Assembly: GCA_030681645.1 (NCBI GenBank)
Contig: JAUXRX010000056.1
Coordinates: 124,001 to 188,000 of the forward strand
Length of the DNA: 64,000 nt
From: Archangium sp.
GTDB taxonomy: Bacteria > Myxococcota > Myxococcia > Myxococcales > Myxococcaceae
Direction: 5' to 3'
Shown: positions 1 through 8,890 of the stretch, one piece after another
How the letters are laid out: every line of letters begins with the position of its first letter
Numbering within the stretch: the first letter of the stretch is position 1
Notes under the pieces: model-generated
What the model was told of the DNA's origin: nothing
Databases searched by the model: none
What the model saw: only the letters and a program-made list of their open reading frames with translations
Program-made: the position numbers and the translations under genes

Positions 1-560
1 GCCGGGGAACCGAAGAGCTTCTGCAGCACGGGGCGCACGTCGAAGGTCTCGTCCATCCAGTCGCGGCTGTTCTCGAGCCTCACCGAGTCGAGCAGGCCCC
101 AACGGAAGGTGAGCGCGCCGAGATCAGCATCGAGCAGGGCGAGGCTCTTGAGCAGCGCCTGCTCGCGCTTCGCCAGCGCGGGGTTCTTCTTCTTCGCCAG
201 GGCCACCTGCACGGCGATGAGCTCGCCTGTCGGCTCTCCGGCGCCCTGGAGGAAGTCGGAGAAGACGAGGTAGGCGGCCTGATCATCGGGCCGCGCGCGG
301 AGCGCCGCTTCGAGCTTCTCGTCGCGAGGTCCGGACGGAGGCGCCGGCGCCGCGCCCTTTCCGGGCTCGCGGTAGCCCTTCTTCCGCTTCTCGGCGACCA
401 GCTTCTCGTACGCCTGCCGCGCTTCGTACGCGGTGGGAAACCGCTGCCGCTTCTTCTGGCCCTCGCTGCCGATGCGGCCCCACCTCACGTCGAACCAGGT
501 GCGGGTCAGCTCTGCTTCCCAGAACTTGTTCGACTTGCCGTCTTTGAGTTCGAGCCGCAT
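1..560 (-). CDS. WGR / TIGR02996 domain protein (C-terminus outside window)
   Basis: Read leftward from ATG at 560; at least 186 residues, with the C-terminus beyond the window edge. Residues about 1-65 form a WGR domain, with the diagnostic VRWGRIGSEGQ motif; WGR domains bind nucleic acid in PARPs and also occur in many bacterial proteins of unknown role. Residues about 80-125 resemble the TIGR02996 repeat-companion domain (AYLVFSDFLQ, then GELIAVQVAL), common in myxobacteria and planctomycetes. The gene lies 9 bp after the exonuclease stop and has a strong GAGGAGGGG ribosome site just before the ATG, so it is probably cotranscribed. The function is unknown. Confidence 0.8.
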   Translation of the reverse strand, partial: MRLELKDGKSNKFWEAELTRTWFDVRWGRIGSEGQKKRQRFPTAYEARQAYEKLVAEKRKKGYREPGKGAAPAPPSGPRDEKLEAALRARPDDQAAYLVFSDFLQGAGEPTGELIAVQVALAKKKNPALAKREQALLKSLALLDADLGALTFRWGLLDSVRLENSRDWMDETFDVRPVLQKLFGSP

Positions 561-569
561 CACCCCTCC

Positions 570-1451
570 TCAGCAGAATCGTGAAGGTCTGCGCGCGAGC
601 GACTCGCCGCCCACCGTCGAGCACCACTGCAGCCACCGCTCCTTCGGCGCGCCCTTCCACTCGAGCTGCTCGAGCGTCTGACCGAGCGGCACGTCGTCAC
701 GCAGTGTGGCGAGCCTGCGATAGAGCATCGCTTCCTGCCGTTCACGCGCGAGCACCAGGGCGAGCTTCTCGGCGCTGCGCGGCTTCACCTTCCACTGCTT
801 CACGTCGTCGGGAATGTCGGCCACGTGGGGATGCGCGGCGAGCACCTCGGACGCCGACTTCTCGCCCCACCCTTCCAGCCCCGGAATGCCGTCGGCGGTG
901 TCGCCCACCAGGGCGAGGAAGTCGGGCACGCTGCCGGGCCGCAGGTGCTTGTCGGTCCACAAGGTCGCCTCGGTGATCACCTTCTGCCGAATGCGATCGA
1001 CCTGCACGATGCGCTCGCCGTGGAGCACCTGCGCGAGGTCCTTGTCGGGGGTGAGAATGCGCACCTGCTCGACGCGCGGGTCCTTCGCGAAGCGCCACGC
1101 GGCCGAGGCGAGGGCGTCGTCGGCCTCGAAGTCCTTCATGCGCCACACCACCACGCCCAGCGCCGCGACCGCCTCCTCCACGTCGTCGAACTGCCCGCGC
1201 AACGCAGGGTCGATGCCGGCGTCGGTCTTGTAGCCGGCGAAGAGGTCGTTCCTGAACGAGACGATGGGGTTGTCGAAGGCGACCGCGACGTGCGTCGCCT
1301 TCTCCGAGGTCTCCTGCAGCAGGTAGATGAGCGACTGCACCACCCCGACGGTCGCCTTGAGGTCCTTCCCCTGCGGCGAGGCGTGCGGCGGGCGCTTGCT
1401 GTAGTGCGCGCGGAAGAGCTCGAACGTGCCGTCGACGAGGTGAACGCGCAT
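570..1451 (-). CDS. 5'-3' exonuclease / flap endonuclease-like protein
   Basis: 293 residues, the size of a free-standing homologue of the DNA polymerase I 5'-3' exonuclease domain (Xni/FEN type). Metal-binding motifs are in the expected order: VDGTFELFRAHY at the N-terminus, FEADDALA near residue 108, TPDKDLAQVL near 134, and LVGDTADGIPGLEGWGEKSA near 182-200, which combines the aspartate cluster with the helix-hairpin-helix DNA-binding loop. The family cleaves 5' flaps and removes RNA primers during replication and repair. No polymerase domain follows, so it is separate from PolA. It heads a likely two-gene unit with the WGR protein downstream. Confidence 0.9.
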   Translation of the reverse strand: MRVHLVDGTFELFRAHYSKRPPHASPQGKDLKATVGVVQSLIYLLQETSEKATHVAVAFDNPIVSFRNDLFAGYKTDAGIDPALRGQFDDVEEAVAALGVVVWRMKDFEADDALASAAWRFAKDPRVEQVRILTPDKDLAQVLHGERIVQVDRIRQKVITEATLWTDKHLRPGSVPDFLALVGDTADGIPGLEGWGEKSASEVLAAHPHVADIPDDVKQWKVKPRSAEKLALVLARERQEAMLYRRLATLRDDVPLGQTLEQLEWKGAPKERWLQWCSTVGGESLARRPSRFC

Positions 1452-1463
1452 GATCAGCTCGCC

Positions 1464-1602
1464 CCCTCGAGTCCGGGCGCCCCGTTCATCCCGAGCGGGT
1501 TGGCGGAAATAAGGATCGAGCCTCCGTTCAGCCCGAGCGGAGTCGAGGGCCGCGCGCCAATCGATCGGAATTCCATCCCTCGACTCCGCTCGGGATGAAC
1601 GG
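1464..1602. repeat. Cluster of palindromic interspersed repeats
   Basis: Two 26-bp copies of the same element face each other at 1524-1549 and 1577-1602, with core CCCGAGCGGAGTCGAGGG and its complement. A degraded copy lies at 1482-1501 and a fragment at 1464-1477. The same unit recurs at 3904-3925 and at 16754-16809. Translated, it yields spurious STPLG and PERSRG peptides that are often seen in automated annotation. The copies can form a long hairpin between the exonuclease and TPR genes, so they may act as a transcription barrier or an mRNA-stabilising structure; that role is inferred. Confidence 0.8.
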
Positions 1603-1638
1603 TCCGGGTTCCGTCTGTTGTTTCGATGAACCCTGGAC

Positions 1639-2601
1639 TCACGCGTCGCCGCAGAACCGCTGGTAGACCGGGCTCTCTTCGTCCTTGTCCTCGTGGCCCT
1701 CGATGTCCTTCTGCACGTCGTCGAGTTCCTTGCTGATCTTCGCCTTGTCGGGGTCAGCCGCCTGGTCGAGCACCAGCTCGAGCGACTCGCGCCAGGGGTA
1801 GAGCACGTCGAGGGCGTTCTTCGCCTGGCCCGCGTTGGCGCGGCACAGCTCGACCACCTTGCCGAAGTCGCCCGCGTCGAGCGCCACGTAGATGGGGCGC
1901 AGCACCGGGTCGGTGGGGAAGAGATCGACCAGCGCGGTGAACTCGGGGTCCTTGCGGAAGCCGTCGAAGTCGGGCTCGAAGCGCGCCAGCGTGCGCACCG
2001 CGATGGTGCCCGCGGCGTTGTCGAGCGCCTTCTGCAGGTGCGAGAGCACCTGCGGCTTCTTGCCCAGCCGCGCCATCAGCCGCGCCGCCAGGTAGTGCGA
2101 TTCGGGGTCGGTCGCGTCGACGGCGAGCGCGCGCTTGAGCAGCCCCGCCGCCTTCACCGGATCACCTTCGCGGGTGGCCACGTCTTCCGAGAGCATGCGC
2201 AGGCTGGGCGCGTGCTCGAACTTGAGCCCGTCGACCACGAACTGCGCCGCCGGCAGGCCCAGGGTGGGGTTCTCGGCGAGCGTGTCGACGAGGCGGTTGG
2301 CCATGCCGTGCAGTTCCCAGGTGAGCATGTGCTGCTCTTCTTCGTCCCTGGTGGCCGCCAGCTCGGCGCGAATGAGCTCGAAGGCCTTCTTGAGCGAGGC
2401 CTGGCCGGCGGGGGTCTTGTTGGTGACGCACAGCGCGAGGCCCAGCCAGGCGTGGCTCTGGGGATCGTTCGGGTCGGCGGCGAGGCGCTCGCGGGCGAGC
2501 TTCTCCACCTGCTCCGGTTCCTGCAGCAGCCAGGCGTCTTCGATGGGGTCGACCTGGTCCAGCTCGTTGTCTTCGGGGGTTTCAGGCGCGTCGGAACTCA
2601 T
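1639..2601 (-). CDS. Tetratricopeptide-repeat protein
   Basis: 320 residues with no signal peptide or membrane segment, so probably cytoplasmic. An acidic N-terminus (residues 1-25) is followed by helical repeats of TPR type, for example DPNDPQSHAWLGLALCVTNK near 43-62 and DATDPESHYLAARLMARLGK near 165-184. The last 40 residues are charged and helical. TPR proteins are scaffolds for protein-protein contacts; the partner cannot be read from the sequence. The ATG at 2601 starts the acidic segment, and the gene is separated from the exonuclease gene by the palindromic repeats. Confidence 0.75.
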   Translation of the reverse strand: MSSDAPETPEDNELDQVDPIEDAWLLQEPEQVEKLARERLAADPNDPQSHAWLGLALCVTNKTPAGQASLKKAFELIRAELAATRDEEEQHMLTWELHGMANRLVDTLAENPTLGLPAAQFVVDGLKFEHAPSLRMLSEDVATREGDPVKAAGLLKRALAVDATDPESHYLAARLMARLGKKPQVLSHLQKALDNAAGTIAVRTLARFEPDFDGFRKDPEFTALVDLFPTDPVLRPIYVALDAGDFGKVVELCRANAGQAKNALDVLYPWRESLELVLDQAADPDKAKISKELDDVQKDIEGHEDKDEESPVYQRFCGDA

Positions 2602-2848
2602 GGGCGGCGCAATCTACCCGCGCGAAAGAAATTCTCCCCGCTGATCGCAGGGGCCGTATCAGCAGGCGGTAAATCGGCCTCTCCCACTGGTGCCTCCGAT
2701 CAGCCGCACCCCTGACGCGCCGCGAAACGGCCAAAGTCCTGATTTCCTTCTACCTTCCGCTTGGCGCAGTGTTCGCAACCCGTTACTCTGTTGACAGCGG
2801 TCACTGCACCAACCCACACCGCACTCCGACGTCCCGGGGAAAAAACCA

Positions 2849-3882
<1,034 letters not shown>

Positions 3883-3883
<1 letters not shown>

Positions 3884-4992
3884 TGCAGCTGCTCCCCAAC
3901 CGCTCACCCCGAGCGGAGTCGAGGGGGCAGATCCGCTACGACGGCCTCGACGCCATCCGCGCGGGGGCGATGTTGCTCGGGCTCGCGTACCACGCCACCT
4001 ACGCGTGGTTTCCGGACGTCGGCCCCTGGTACCTCGTGGCCGACGCCTCACCGGTGCCGGCCCTCACCACGCTCACCGGCCTGCTCCACGCCTTCCGGAT
4101 GCAGGTGTTCTTCGCGCTCTCGGGGTTCTTCTCGCACCTCGTGTTCGAGCGCCGCGGCGCGCGCGGCTTCATCGTGGATCGCAGCAAGCGGCTGGTGATT
4201 CCCTTCGCGGTCGCGCTGCCGCTGGTGCTGCTGCTCGACGTCGCGCTGCGCCAGTGGAGTCACTCGCTGGGGCTCATGTCGCCTGCGTTCAAGGACGGCA
4301 CCGGCTTCCTCTTCGTGCCGCGCCACCTCTGGTTCCTCGTCTACCTGTTCACGCTCTGCGTGGCCGCGTGGGCAGCGCCGCGGTGGGAAGCGCCCGCCCG
4401 TTGGATGAAGAGCGCGCTGCGCTTTCCCCCGCTGCTCGCGCTGGTGCTGGTGGTGCCGACCTGCGTGGCGCTGTACTTCCACCCGTCGAACCGCCCCGAT
4501 GAAGCGCTGTGGCCTCGGCCGTTCGAGCTCTTCCACTTCGGGCTCTTCTACGCCGTGGGCTGGTGGTGCTGGCCTTCGCGAGAGACCTCGTTCGAGCCGC
4601 TGCGGCGGCAGGCGCCGTTCTTCCTGGCGGCGGGGCTCGCGCTGGGCCTGTTCATCTTCAAGGACTCGCTGCAGTACCAGGTGCAGGGGCAGGTGCTGGC
4701 CGGCGTGGTGGCATGGCTGATGACGCTGGGCGCGTTCGGGCTCGCCTTCCGGGTGAAGGCGACGGAGCGCCCGTGGCTCCGCTTCCTCGTCGAGGCGTCG
4801 TACTGGGTGTACCTGGTGCACTACCCCGTGGTGCAGGCGCTGCAGGTGCTCTTCGCGCAGGTGCCCGCGCCGGGGCTGCTGGAGTACTTCGCCACCGTGC
4901 TGCTCACCTTCGGCTTCGCGCTGCTGACGTTCAGGCTGCTCGTCTGGAGGACGCCGCTCGGGCCCTGGCTCGGCGTGCGGCCGCGCTCGTGA
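3883..4992 (+). CDS. Acyltransferase family 3 membrane protein (OpgC/MdoC-like)
   Basis: 369 residues, polytopic with about ten hydrophobic segments. The start RYDGLDAIRAGAMLLGLAYH and the ALSGFFSHLVFERRGARGF segment with RSKRLVIPF are typical of the acyltransferase 3 family, which O-acylates glycans at the inner membrane; the MdoC/OpgC branch succinylates periplasmic glucans. The acceptor here is unknown. The ATG shares its A with the mreB stop codon, suggesting translational coupling. Residues about 8-14 (SPRAESRG) come from the palindromic repeat at 3904-3925, so the first 17 residues are probably an insertion-derived extension. Confidence 0.85.
3904..3925. repeat. Palindromic repeat unit inside the acyltransferase gene
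   Basis: A 22-bp copy with core CCCCGAGCGGAGTCGAGGG, the same element as at 1524-1549, 1577-1602 and 16784-16809. It lies in frame within the first 15 codons of the acyltransferase gene. The other copies in the window are intergenic. Confidence 0.8.
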
Positions 4993-4999
4993 CCTCCTC

Positions 5000-5640
5000 G
5001 TGCTCGCGTTGCTCGTCGCAGGGCTCATCGTGTTCGCGCTGAAGGGCGCGCGGTGGATCGCCGCGGTCGCGCTGCTCGCGTGGTTCGGGGTGGTGTTCGG
5101 GCTCGCTGCGAGTGGTGTGCTCGGCGCGTTCGAGCGCATGCCTCCGAAGATTCCGCTGGTGGCGCTCGGCGCGGTAGGGGTGGGGCTGCTCGTCTCCCGC
5201 GTCGCCGCCGTGAAGGAAGCGCTGCGCGTGATGCCGTCGTGGTGGCCGGTCGCGCTGCAGACGTTCCGCGCGCCGCTGGAGCTGGCGCTCTACCTTCTCT
5301 TCACCTCGGGCCAACTGCCCGAGCAGATGACGTTCGCCGGGCGGAACTTCGACGTGCTGGTAGGGCTCAGCGCACCGGTGATGGCTTTTCTCATCGCCAC
5401 GAAGCGCGCGCCGGCATGGTCGCAGTGGCTGTGGCAGCTCGGCGCGGTGGCGTTGCTGATCAACGTGGTGGGCATCGCCATCACCTCGGCGCCGGGGCCG
5501 CTGCACTCGACTGGCCGGGGGCGCCGCTCACCATCGTGGCGCAGTGGCCGTACGCGCTGCTGCCCGGGTTCCTCGTGCCGTGCGCGGTGCTGGGGCACGC
5601 GCTGGCGATCTCGGGGCTCAGCGCGACCGCTCGTCGCTGA
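5000..5640 (+). pseudogene. Polytopic membrane protein gene with a 1-nt frameshift
   Basis: Starting at GTG 5000, 8 bp after the acyltransferase stop, the frame encodes hydrophobic helices (LALLVAGLIVFALKG, AAVALLAWFGVVFGLAASG) up to about position 5505. It then loses hydrophobic character. The neighbouring frame resumes the protein with DWPGAPLTIVAQWPYALLPG and LVPCAVLGHALAISGL and stops at 5640. The span is 641 nt, one short of a whole number of codons. A missing T in CACTCGACTGG (5504-5514) would restore one protein of about 213 residues. The gene is either a real pseudogene or carries a sequencing error. The family is not recognised. Confidence 0.65.
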
Positions 5641-5737
5641 ACGCAATGGCCTGCCTCGGCGCGCACCGTTTGCGGCGCGCGAACGGGCGTGGGCCCGGAT
5701 CCGCGAGGCGGCACGGCCGCTGCACGAGCCCGGGCTC

Positions 5738-6004
5738 ATGCGGGGAGCGCTGCTCTGCACCATGGCCGTGCTGGCGGGCTGCTGGGGAAGCCCGGTGAGC
5801 CAGGCACCGGAGTGCCAGGCGTGGGTGGGCTGCATTCGCGCTCTCGACGCCCCAGGAGAGACCACCGACCTGGAGCGCTTCGTCGAAGGCGGGTTCTGCT
5901 GGAACAACCCGACGCTCGCGGAAGGCTGCACCACCGCCTGCGCCCGCGCCCTCGCCCGGCTGCGGGACCGCGAGTCGTCGCTGCCCTCGGAGTGCCAGCC
6001 GTGA
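5738..6004 (+). CDS. Small Cys-containing lipoprotein
   Basis: 88 residues. MRGALLCTMAVLAGCWGS is a short signal peptide ending in a lipobox (LAGC), so the product should be lipidated at Cys15 and anchored in the membrane. The mature part has several cysteines (ECQAWVGCIRAL, GFCWNNPTLAEGC, SECQP), which suggests disulphides in the periplasm or on the surface. The ATG at 5738 was chosen because the signal peptide begins there; the same frame is open much further upstream, but only as run-on from the frameshifted gene. The stop overlaps the next start (GTGA at 6001-6004). The function is unknown. Confidence 0.7.
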   Translation: MRGALLCTMAVLAGCWGSPVSQAPECQAWVGCIRALDAPGETTDLERFVEGGFCWNNPTLAEGCTTACARALARLRDRESSLPSECQP

Positions 6005-6561
6005 GCCGGCGGCTGCTGCTGGTGGGGTTGCTCGCCGCGACGCCGGGGCAAGCGCACGCGCCCGGCAGGCTCGAGGCCGGCGTGCCCTTCATCTTCGAGA
6101 AGCCGGGCATCAGCTACGCGGTCTTCGGCCAGTTCGTCACCGGTGAGGAGCGCTTCGTGATCAAGGTGAACCACGCGGTGCGCTTCGGCGCCCCGGTGGA
6201 GATCTTCGTGCCGCACCAGCGCGACCTCGCGGCCCACCGGCCGGCGTGGGCCCTGGTGGGCCCGGGCGTGGGGGCGCCGACCGAAGAAGAGCTCGCTGCG
6301 CTCCCGGCGCCCCTGCCCGCGGGCTTCGGCGCGGTGGTCGAGCTCAACCAGGTGAGCCCGCGCCCGGTGTTCTTCGAGAGCGTGATGCGGCGCTTCTTCT
6401 GGACCAGCCGCCCCCTCGCGGTCGTCTTTCCGAAGGGGGAGAGCGAGCTGTGGATCTGGTGCCCGGCGAAGACGCCCGGAAAGTTCGGGCTCGGCTACGG
6501 CGTGGAAGAGGGCGGGGGCTACATGGAAGCGTTCGACGACTGGTCCTTCTATGCGTACTAG
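6001..6561 (+). CDS. Exported protein of unknown function
   Basis: 186 residues from GTG 6001, which overlaps the preceding lipoprotein stop by four bases. SRRLLLVGLLAATPGQAHA is a signal peptide with an AHA-type cleavage site. The mature part is rich in aromatic residues and beta-prone (GISYAVFGQFVTGEERFVIK, RPVFFESVMRRFFWTSRP, ELWIWCPAKTPGKFGLGYG), suggesting a soluble periplasmic or secreted beta protein. I recognise no catalytic motif. It is the middle gene of an overlapping three-gene set for exported proteins (5738-7024). Confidence 0.7.
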   Translation: MSRRLLLVGLLAATPGQAHAPGRLEAGVPFIFEKPGISYAVFGQFVTGEERFVIKVNHAVRFGAPVEIFVPHQRDLAAHRPAWALVGPGVGAPTEEELAALPAPLPAGFGAVVELNQVSPRPVFFESVMRRFFWTSRPLAVVFPKGESELWIWCPAKTPGKFGLGYGVEEGGGYMEAFDDWSFYAY

Positions 6562-7024
6562 CGCCCTGCTCACGGCGTTGCTGGCTTCCGCGGCCGCCGC
6601 GCAGGACAGCCGCTTCGAGGTGAACGTACCGGTGGAGGTGACGCTGGTAGGGCTGACCTTCGGCGTGCGCCCCGAGCTGCTCTTCCGCCCCGGCGAGCCC
6701 GGCTCGGTGAGCCGGCTGCGGCTCGCGTTCGGGGTGCTGGGTGGGCCTGATCACCTCTTCCTGCCGCTGTCGCTCGGCTACCGCGCACAGTTCCGCCAGG
6801 CGCACGTGGTGCAACCCGCGGTGGGGCTCGGGCTCGAGCTACAGCATCGGCTGGTGAACGACCTGGCGCCCGTGCGGCAGTTCGGCGCGTACCTCGAAGG
6901 CGGGGTGGGCTTCGCGGTGTCGCCGCGCGTGAGCGTGAGCGTGATGCTGGGGCTCGACCTGATGCTCTTCGGTGGGCCGGGCTTCGGGTTCGGCCCGAGG
7001 CTCGCTGCCGGCTGGCGCTTCTGA
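6551..7024 (+). CDS. Probable outer-membrane beta-barrel protein
   Basis: 157 residues with a signal peptide (MRTSALLTALLASAAAAQ). Alternating hydrophobic strands with glycine turns follow (VEVTLVGLTFGVRPELLF, VVQPAVGLGLELQHRLV, FGAYLEGGVGFAVSPRVSVS, GFGFGPRLAAGWRF), and the protein ends in an aromatic residue, as expected for a barrel C-terminal strand. It overlaps the preceding gene by 11 bp and is probably cotranslated with it. The length would suit an eight-stranded barrel. The function is unknown. Confidence 0.65.
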   Translation: MRTSALLTALLASAAAAQDSRFEVNVPVEVTLVGLTFGVRPELLFRPGEPGSVSRLRLAFGVLGGPDHLFLPLSLGYRAQFRQAHVVQPAVGLGLELQHRLVNDLAPVRQFGAYLEGGVGFAVSPRVSVSVMLGLDLMLFGGPGFGFGPRLAAGWRF

Positions 7025-7055
7025 CCAGGAAATGGCGCGTGAAATGGGGGCGTTT

Positions 7056-7074
7056 CTGTCACTCGCGTTGACAG
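7056..7074. promoter_or_regulatory. Inverted repeat CTGTCA-N7-TGACAG
   Basis: A perfect six-base inverted repeat with a 7-nt spacer lies 42 bp upstream of the peptidase start and 31 bp after the beta-barrel stop. It could be an operator for the peptidase gene or a weak terminator hairpin; no U-run follows, which favours an operator. This is one site only, with no second copy to support it. Confidence 0.3.
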
Positions 7075-7116
7075 GCCACGGCGTTCTCCCTGGCGGGGAG
7101 CCGTCGATGATCAGAC

Positions 7117-8640
7117 GTGCGCACCTCTCCACACTTCGCCTCCACGCTCCTGGTGCTCGGGCTGATCAGCTGCGGTCCAGCGATCGACCTCGAGGCCGAG
7201 GAAGCCGAACCCGAGCAGCTCTTCAGCTCGGCCGAGCAGGGGCTGGTCACCTGCGGCACCCGGCAGGACACGGGCTACCGCAGCGGCGCGTCCTTCCCCA
7301 TCACGGTGGTGACCGCCGACGGAAAGCCCGCCGAGTTGGACACGGCCAACGCGTACGCGGTGATGCAGGCGGCGGCGGCGAGAGCGGGCGTGAACATCGC
7401 GGTGGTGTCGGGCTTCCGCACCATGTCCGAACAGCAGTACCTCTACAGCTGCTACGTGAACTGCAGCTGCAACAGCTGCAACCTCGCGGCGCAGCCCGGC
7501 TACAGCAACCACCAGAGCGGCCACGCGCTCGACCTCAACACCAGCGCGCCCGGAGTCCTCAACTGGCTCAACGCGCACGGTCCGTCCTTCGGCTTCAACC
7601 GCACCGTGCCCAGCGAGGCGTGGCACTGGGAATGGTGGGGCGGCGGTCCGGGCGGTGGCCCGTGCGGCAACACCGAGGACAACTGCACGCGCGCCGAGGC
7701 GGACGGCTGCGGGAACTTCGGCTGTGGCTGCGTGGATCACCAGTGCAACGGCATCTTCTGTCCGGGCAGCGGCTGCAGCGCGCAGCACACCTCGAACTGT
7801 GGAGGCTTCGGGTGTGGCTGCGCCGACGGGCAGTGCAACGGCGGCACGTGTCCCGGCAGCGGCTGCACGGCGAAGGAGACGCTCGACTGCGGCAACGTCG
7901 GCTGCGGGTGTGCTGATCACCGCTGCAGCGGCGGCGTGGCGTGCGCGGGCACCGGCTGCACCTGGCGTGAGGCGCACGACTGCGCGGCGTTCGGGGTGAA
8001 CTGCGTCGATCACCAGTGCGCGGGCGGCTTCGGTCCAGGAAGTGGATGCACCGGCAAGGAGACGAGCGACTGCACGGCCATGGACTGCGGCTGCGTGGAT
8101 CACGTGTGCAGCGGCGGGAACAACTGCGCGGGCAGCGGGAGCACCGCGCGCAACGCGCTCGACTGCGGGGGCTTCGGTTGTCACTCGGTCGACGGCAGGT
8201 GCAGCGGCGGGTTCTGCCCGGGCTCGGGCTGCACCGGGAAGCAGACGGCTGACTGCGCGGCGATGGGCGCGGGCTGCGTCGACGAGAAGTGCAGCGGCGG
8301 CTCCGCGGCAGGCACGGGCTGCACCGCGCGGCAGACGCTCGACTGCACCAACGTCGATGCGGGCTGCGCGATGGGGCAATGCGTGTCGCCGACGGGGACG
8401 GTGGTGGCGACTCCGGATGCAGGTCAGCCGCAGCCGGCTCCGGTCGATGGGGGACTGCCGCTGACGGCGCCGGCCGATGCGGGACCGACCGAGGTCGATC
8501 CAAACGTCATCGTGCCTTCGCCGGCTGACGAGGCTCCGACACAGCTCGGACTGGCGCCCGTGCGCGGGGGCTGCAGCGCTGCTCCTGGGATGCTGGTGCT
8601 CGGTCTGCTCGTCTGGACACGGCGCCGCCGCGCGAGCTGA
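7117..8640 (+). CDS. Secreted VanY-type peptidase (M15) with Cys-rich repeats and MYXO-CTERM tail
   Basis: 507 residues. The signal peptide ends near LGLISCG (possible lipobox). Residues about 45-180 are a peptidase M15/VanY domain with VSGFRT, the zinc motif NHQSGHALDL and the second zinc/catalytic motif EAWHWEW; the family cleaves D-Ala ends of peptidoglycan. Residues about 185-425 hold seven full and one partial tandem repeat of about 30 residues, with the pattern DC-x5-CGC-x3-QC-x4-CPGSGC; later units lose cysteines. A Pro/Asp-rich linker leads to GGCSAAP, a hydrophobic stretch and TRRRRAS, a MYXO-CTERM sorting signal for surface anchoring or release. It stands alone. Confidence 0.9.
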   Translation: MRTSPHFASTLLVLGLISCGPAIDLEAEEAEPEQLFSSAEQGLVTCGTRQDTGYRSGASFPITVVTADGKPAELDTANAYAVMQAAAARAGVNIAVVSGFRTMSEQQYLYSCYVNCSCNSCNLAAQPGYSNHQSGHALDLNTSAPGVLNWLNAHGPSFGFNRTVPSEAWHWEWWGGGPGGGPCGNTEDNCTRAEADGCGNFGCGCVDHQCNGIFCPGSGCSAQHTSNCGGFGCGCADGQCNGGTCPGSGCTAKETLDCGNVGCGCADHRCSGGVACAGTGCTWREAHDCAAFGVNCVDHQCAGGFGPGSGCTGKETSDCTAMDCGCVDHVCSGGNNCAGSGSTARNALDCGGFGCHSVDGRCSGGFCPGSGCTGKQTADCAAMGAGCVDEKCSGGSAAGTGCTARQTLDCTNVDAGCAMGQCVSPTGTVVATPDAGQPQPAPVDGGLPLTAPADAGPTEVDPNVIVPSPADEAPTQLGLAPVRGGCSAAPGMLVLGLLVWTRRRRAS

Positions 8641-8713
8641 GCAGCAACAGGCAACGAGGAAGCGTGGTGATTGAAGGGCTGGGTTCGCGCCCGGACCGAA
8701 CAGGCTTCGCGGC

Positions 8714-8781
8714 CTCGTCATCAAAGAGGACACGCTTTGGGAGACCCCTCCCACCCCCTCTCGTCGTCAACAAAGAGGACA
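8714..8781 (+). repeat. Two direct repeats, TCA(T/A)CAAAGAGGACA
   Basis: In the 250-bp gap before the glutaredoxin-like gene, TCATCAAAGAGGACA (8718-8732) is repeated as TCAACAAAGAGGACA (8767-8781), with 49 bp between equivalent positions. Fourteen of 15 bases match, and both are preceded by CGTC or CTCGTC. They could be tandem binding sites or remnants of a duplication. The rest of this gap shows nothing I recognise. Confidence 0.35.
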
Positions 8782-8890
8782 ACTCGAGCGTTCACCGCTT
8801 CGAAGCCTGAGGCCCCGTGGACACGAGTTCGAAGAGCGCGCCCATCCAGATTGAGTGCGCGCGGGACCACAAGTCGCTAACTGACGCGCC

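Noticed and set aside
1454..1642. 62-codon open frame containing PERSRG and STPLG peptides
   Set aside because: It is translation of the palindromic repeat cluster, a known annotation artefact.
2791..2820. TTGACA at 2791 as a -35 box for mreB
   Set aside because: No acceptable -10 box lies 16-18 bp downstream, so I do not call a promoter; the TGAC/GTCA pair there is too short to claim an operator.
8671..8880. Small open frames on both strands in the gap before the glutaredoxin-like gene
   Set aside because: There is no ribosome site and no protein-like composition; the gap is better explained by the direct repeats.
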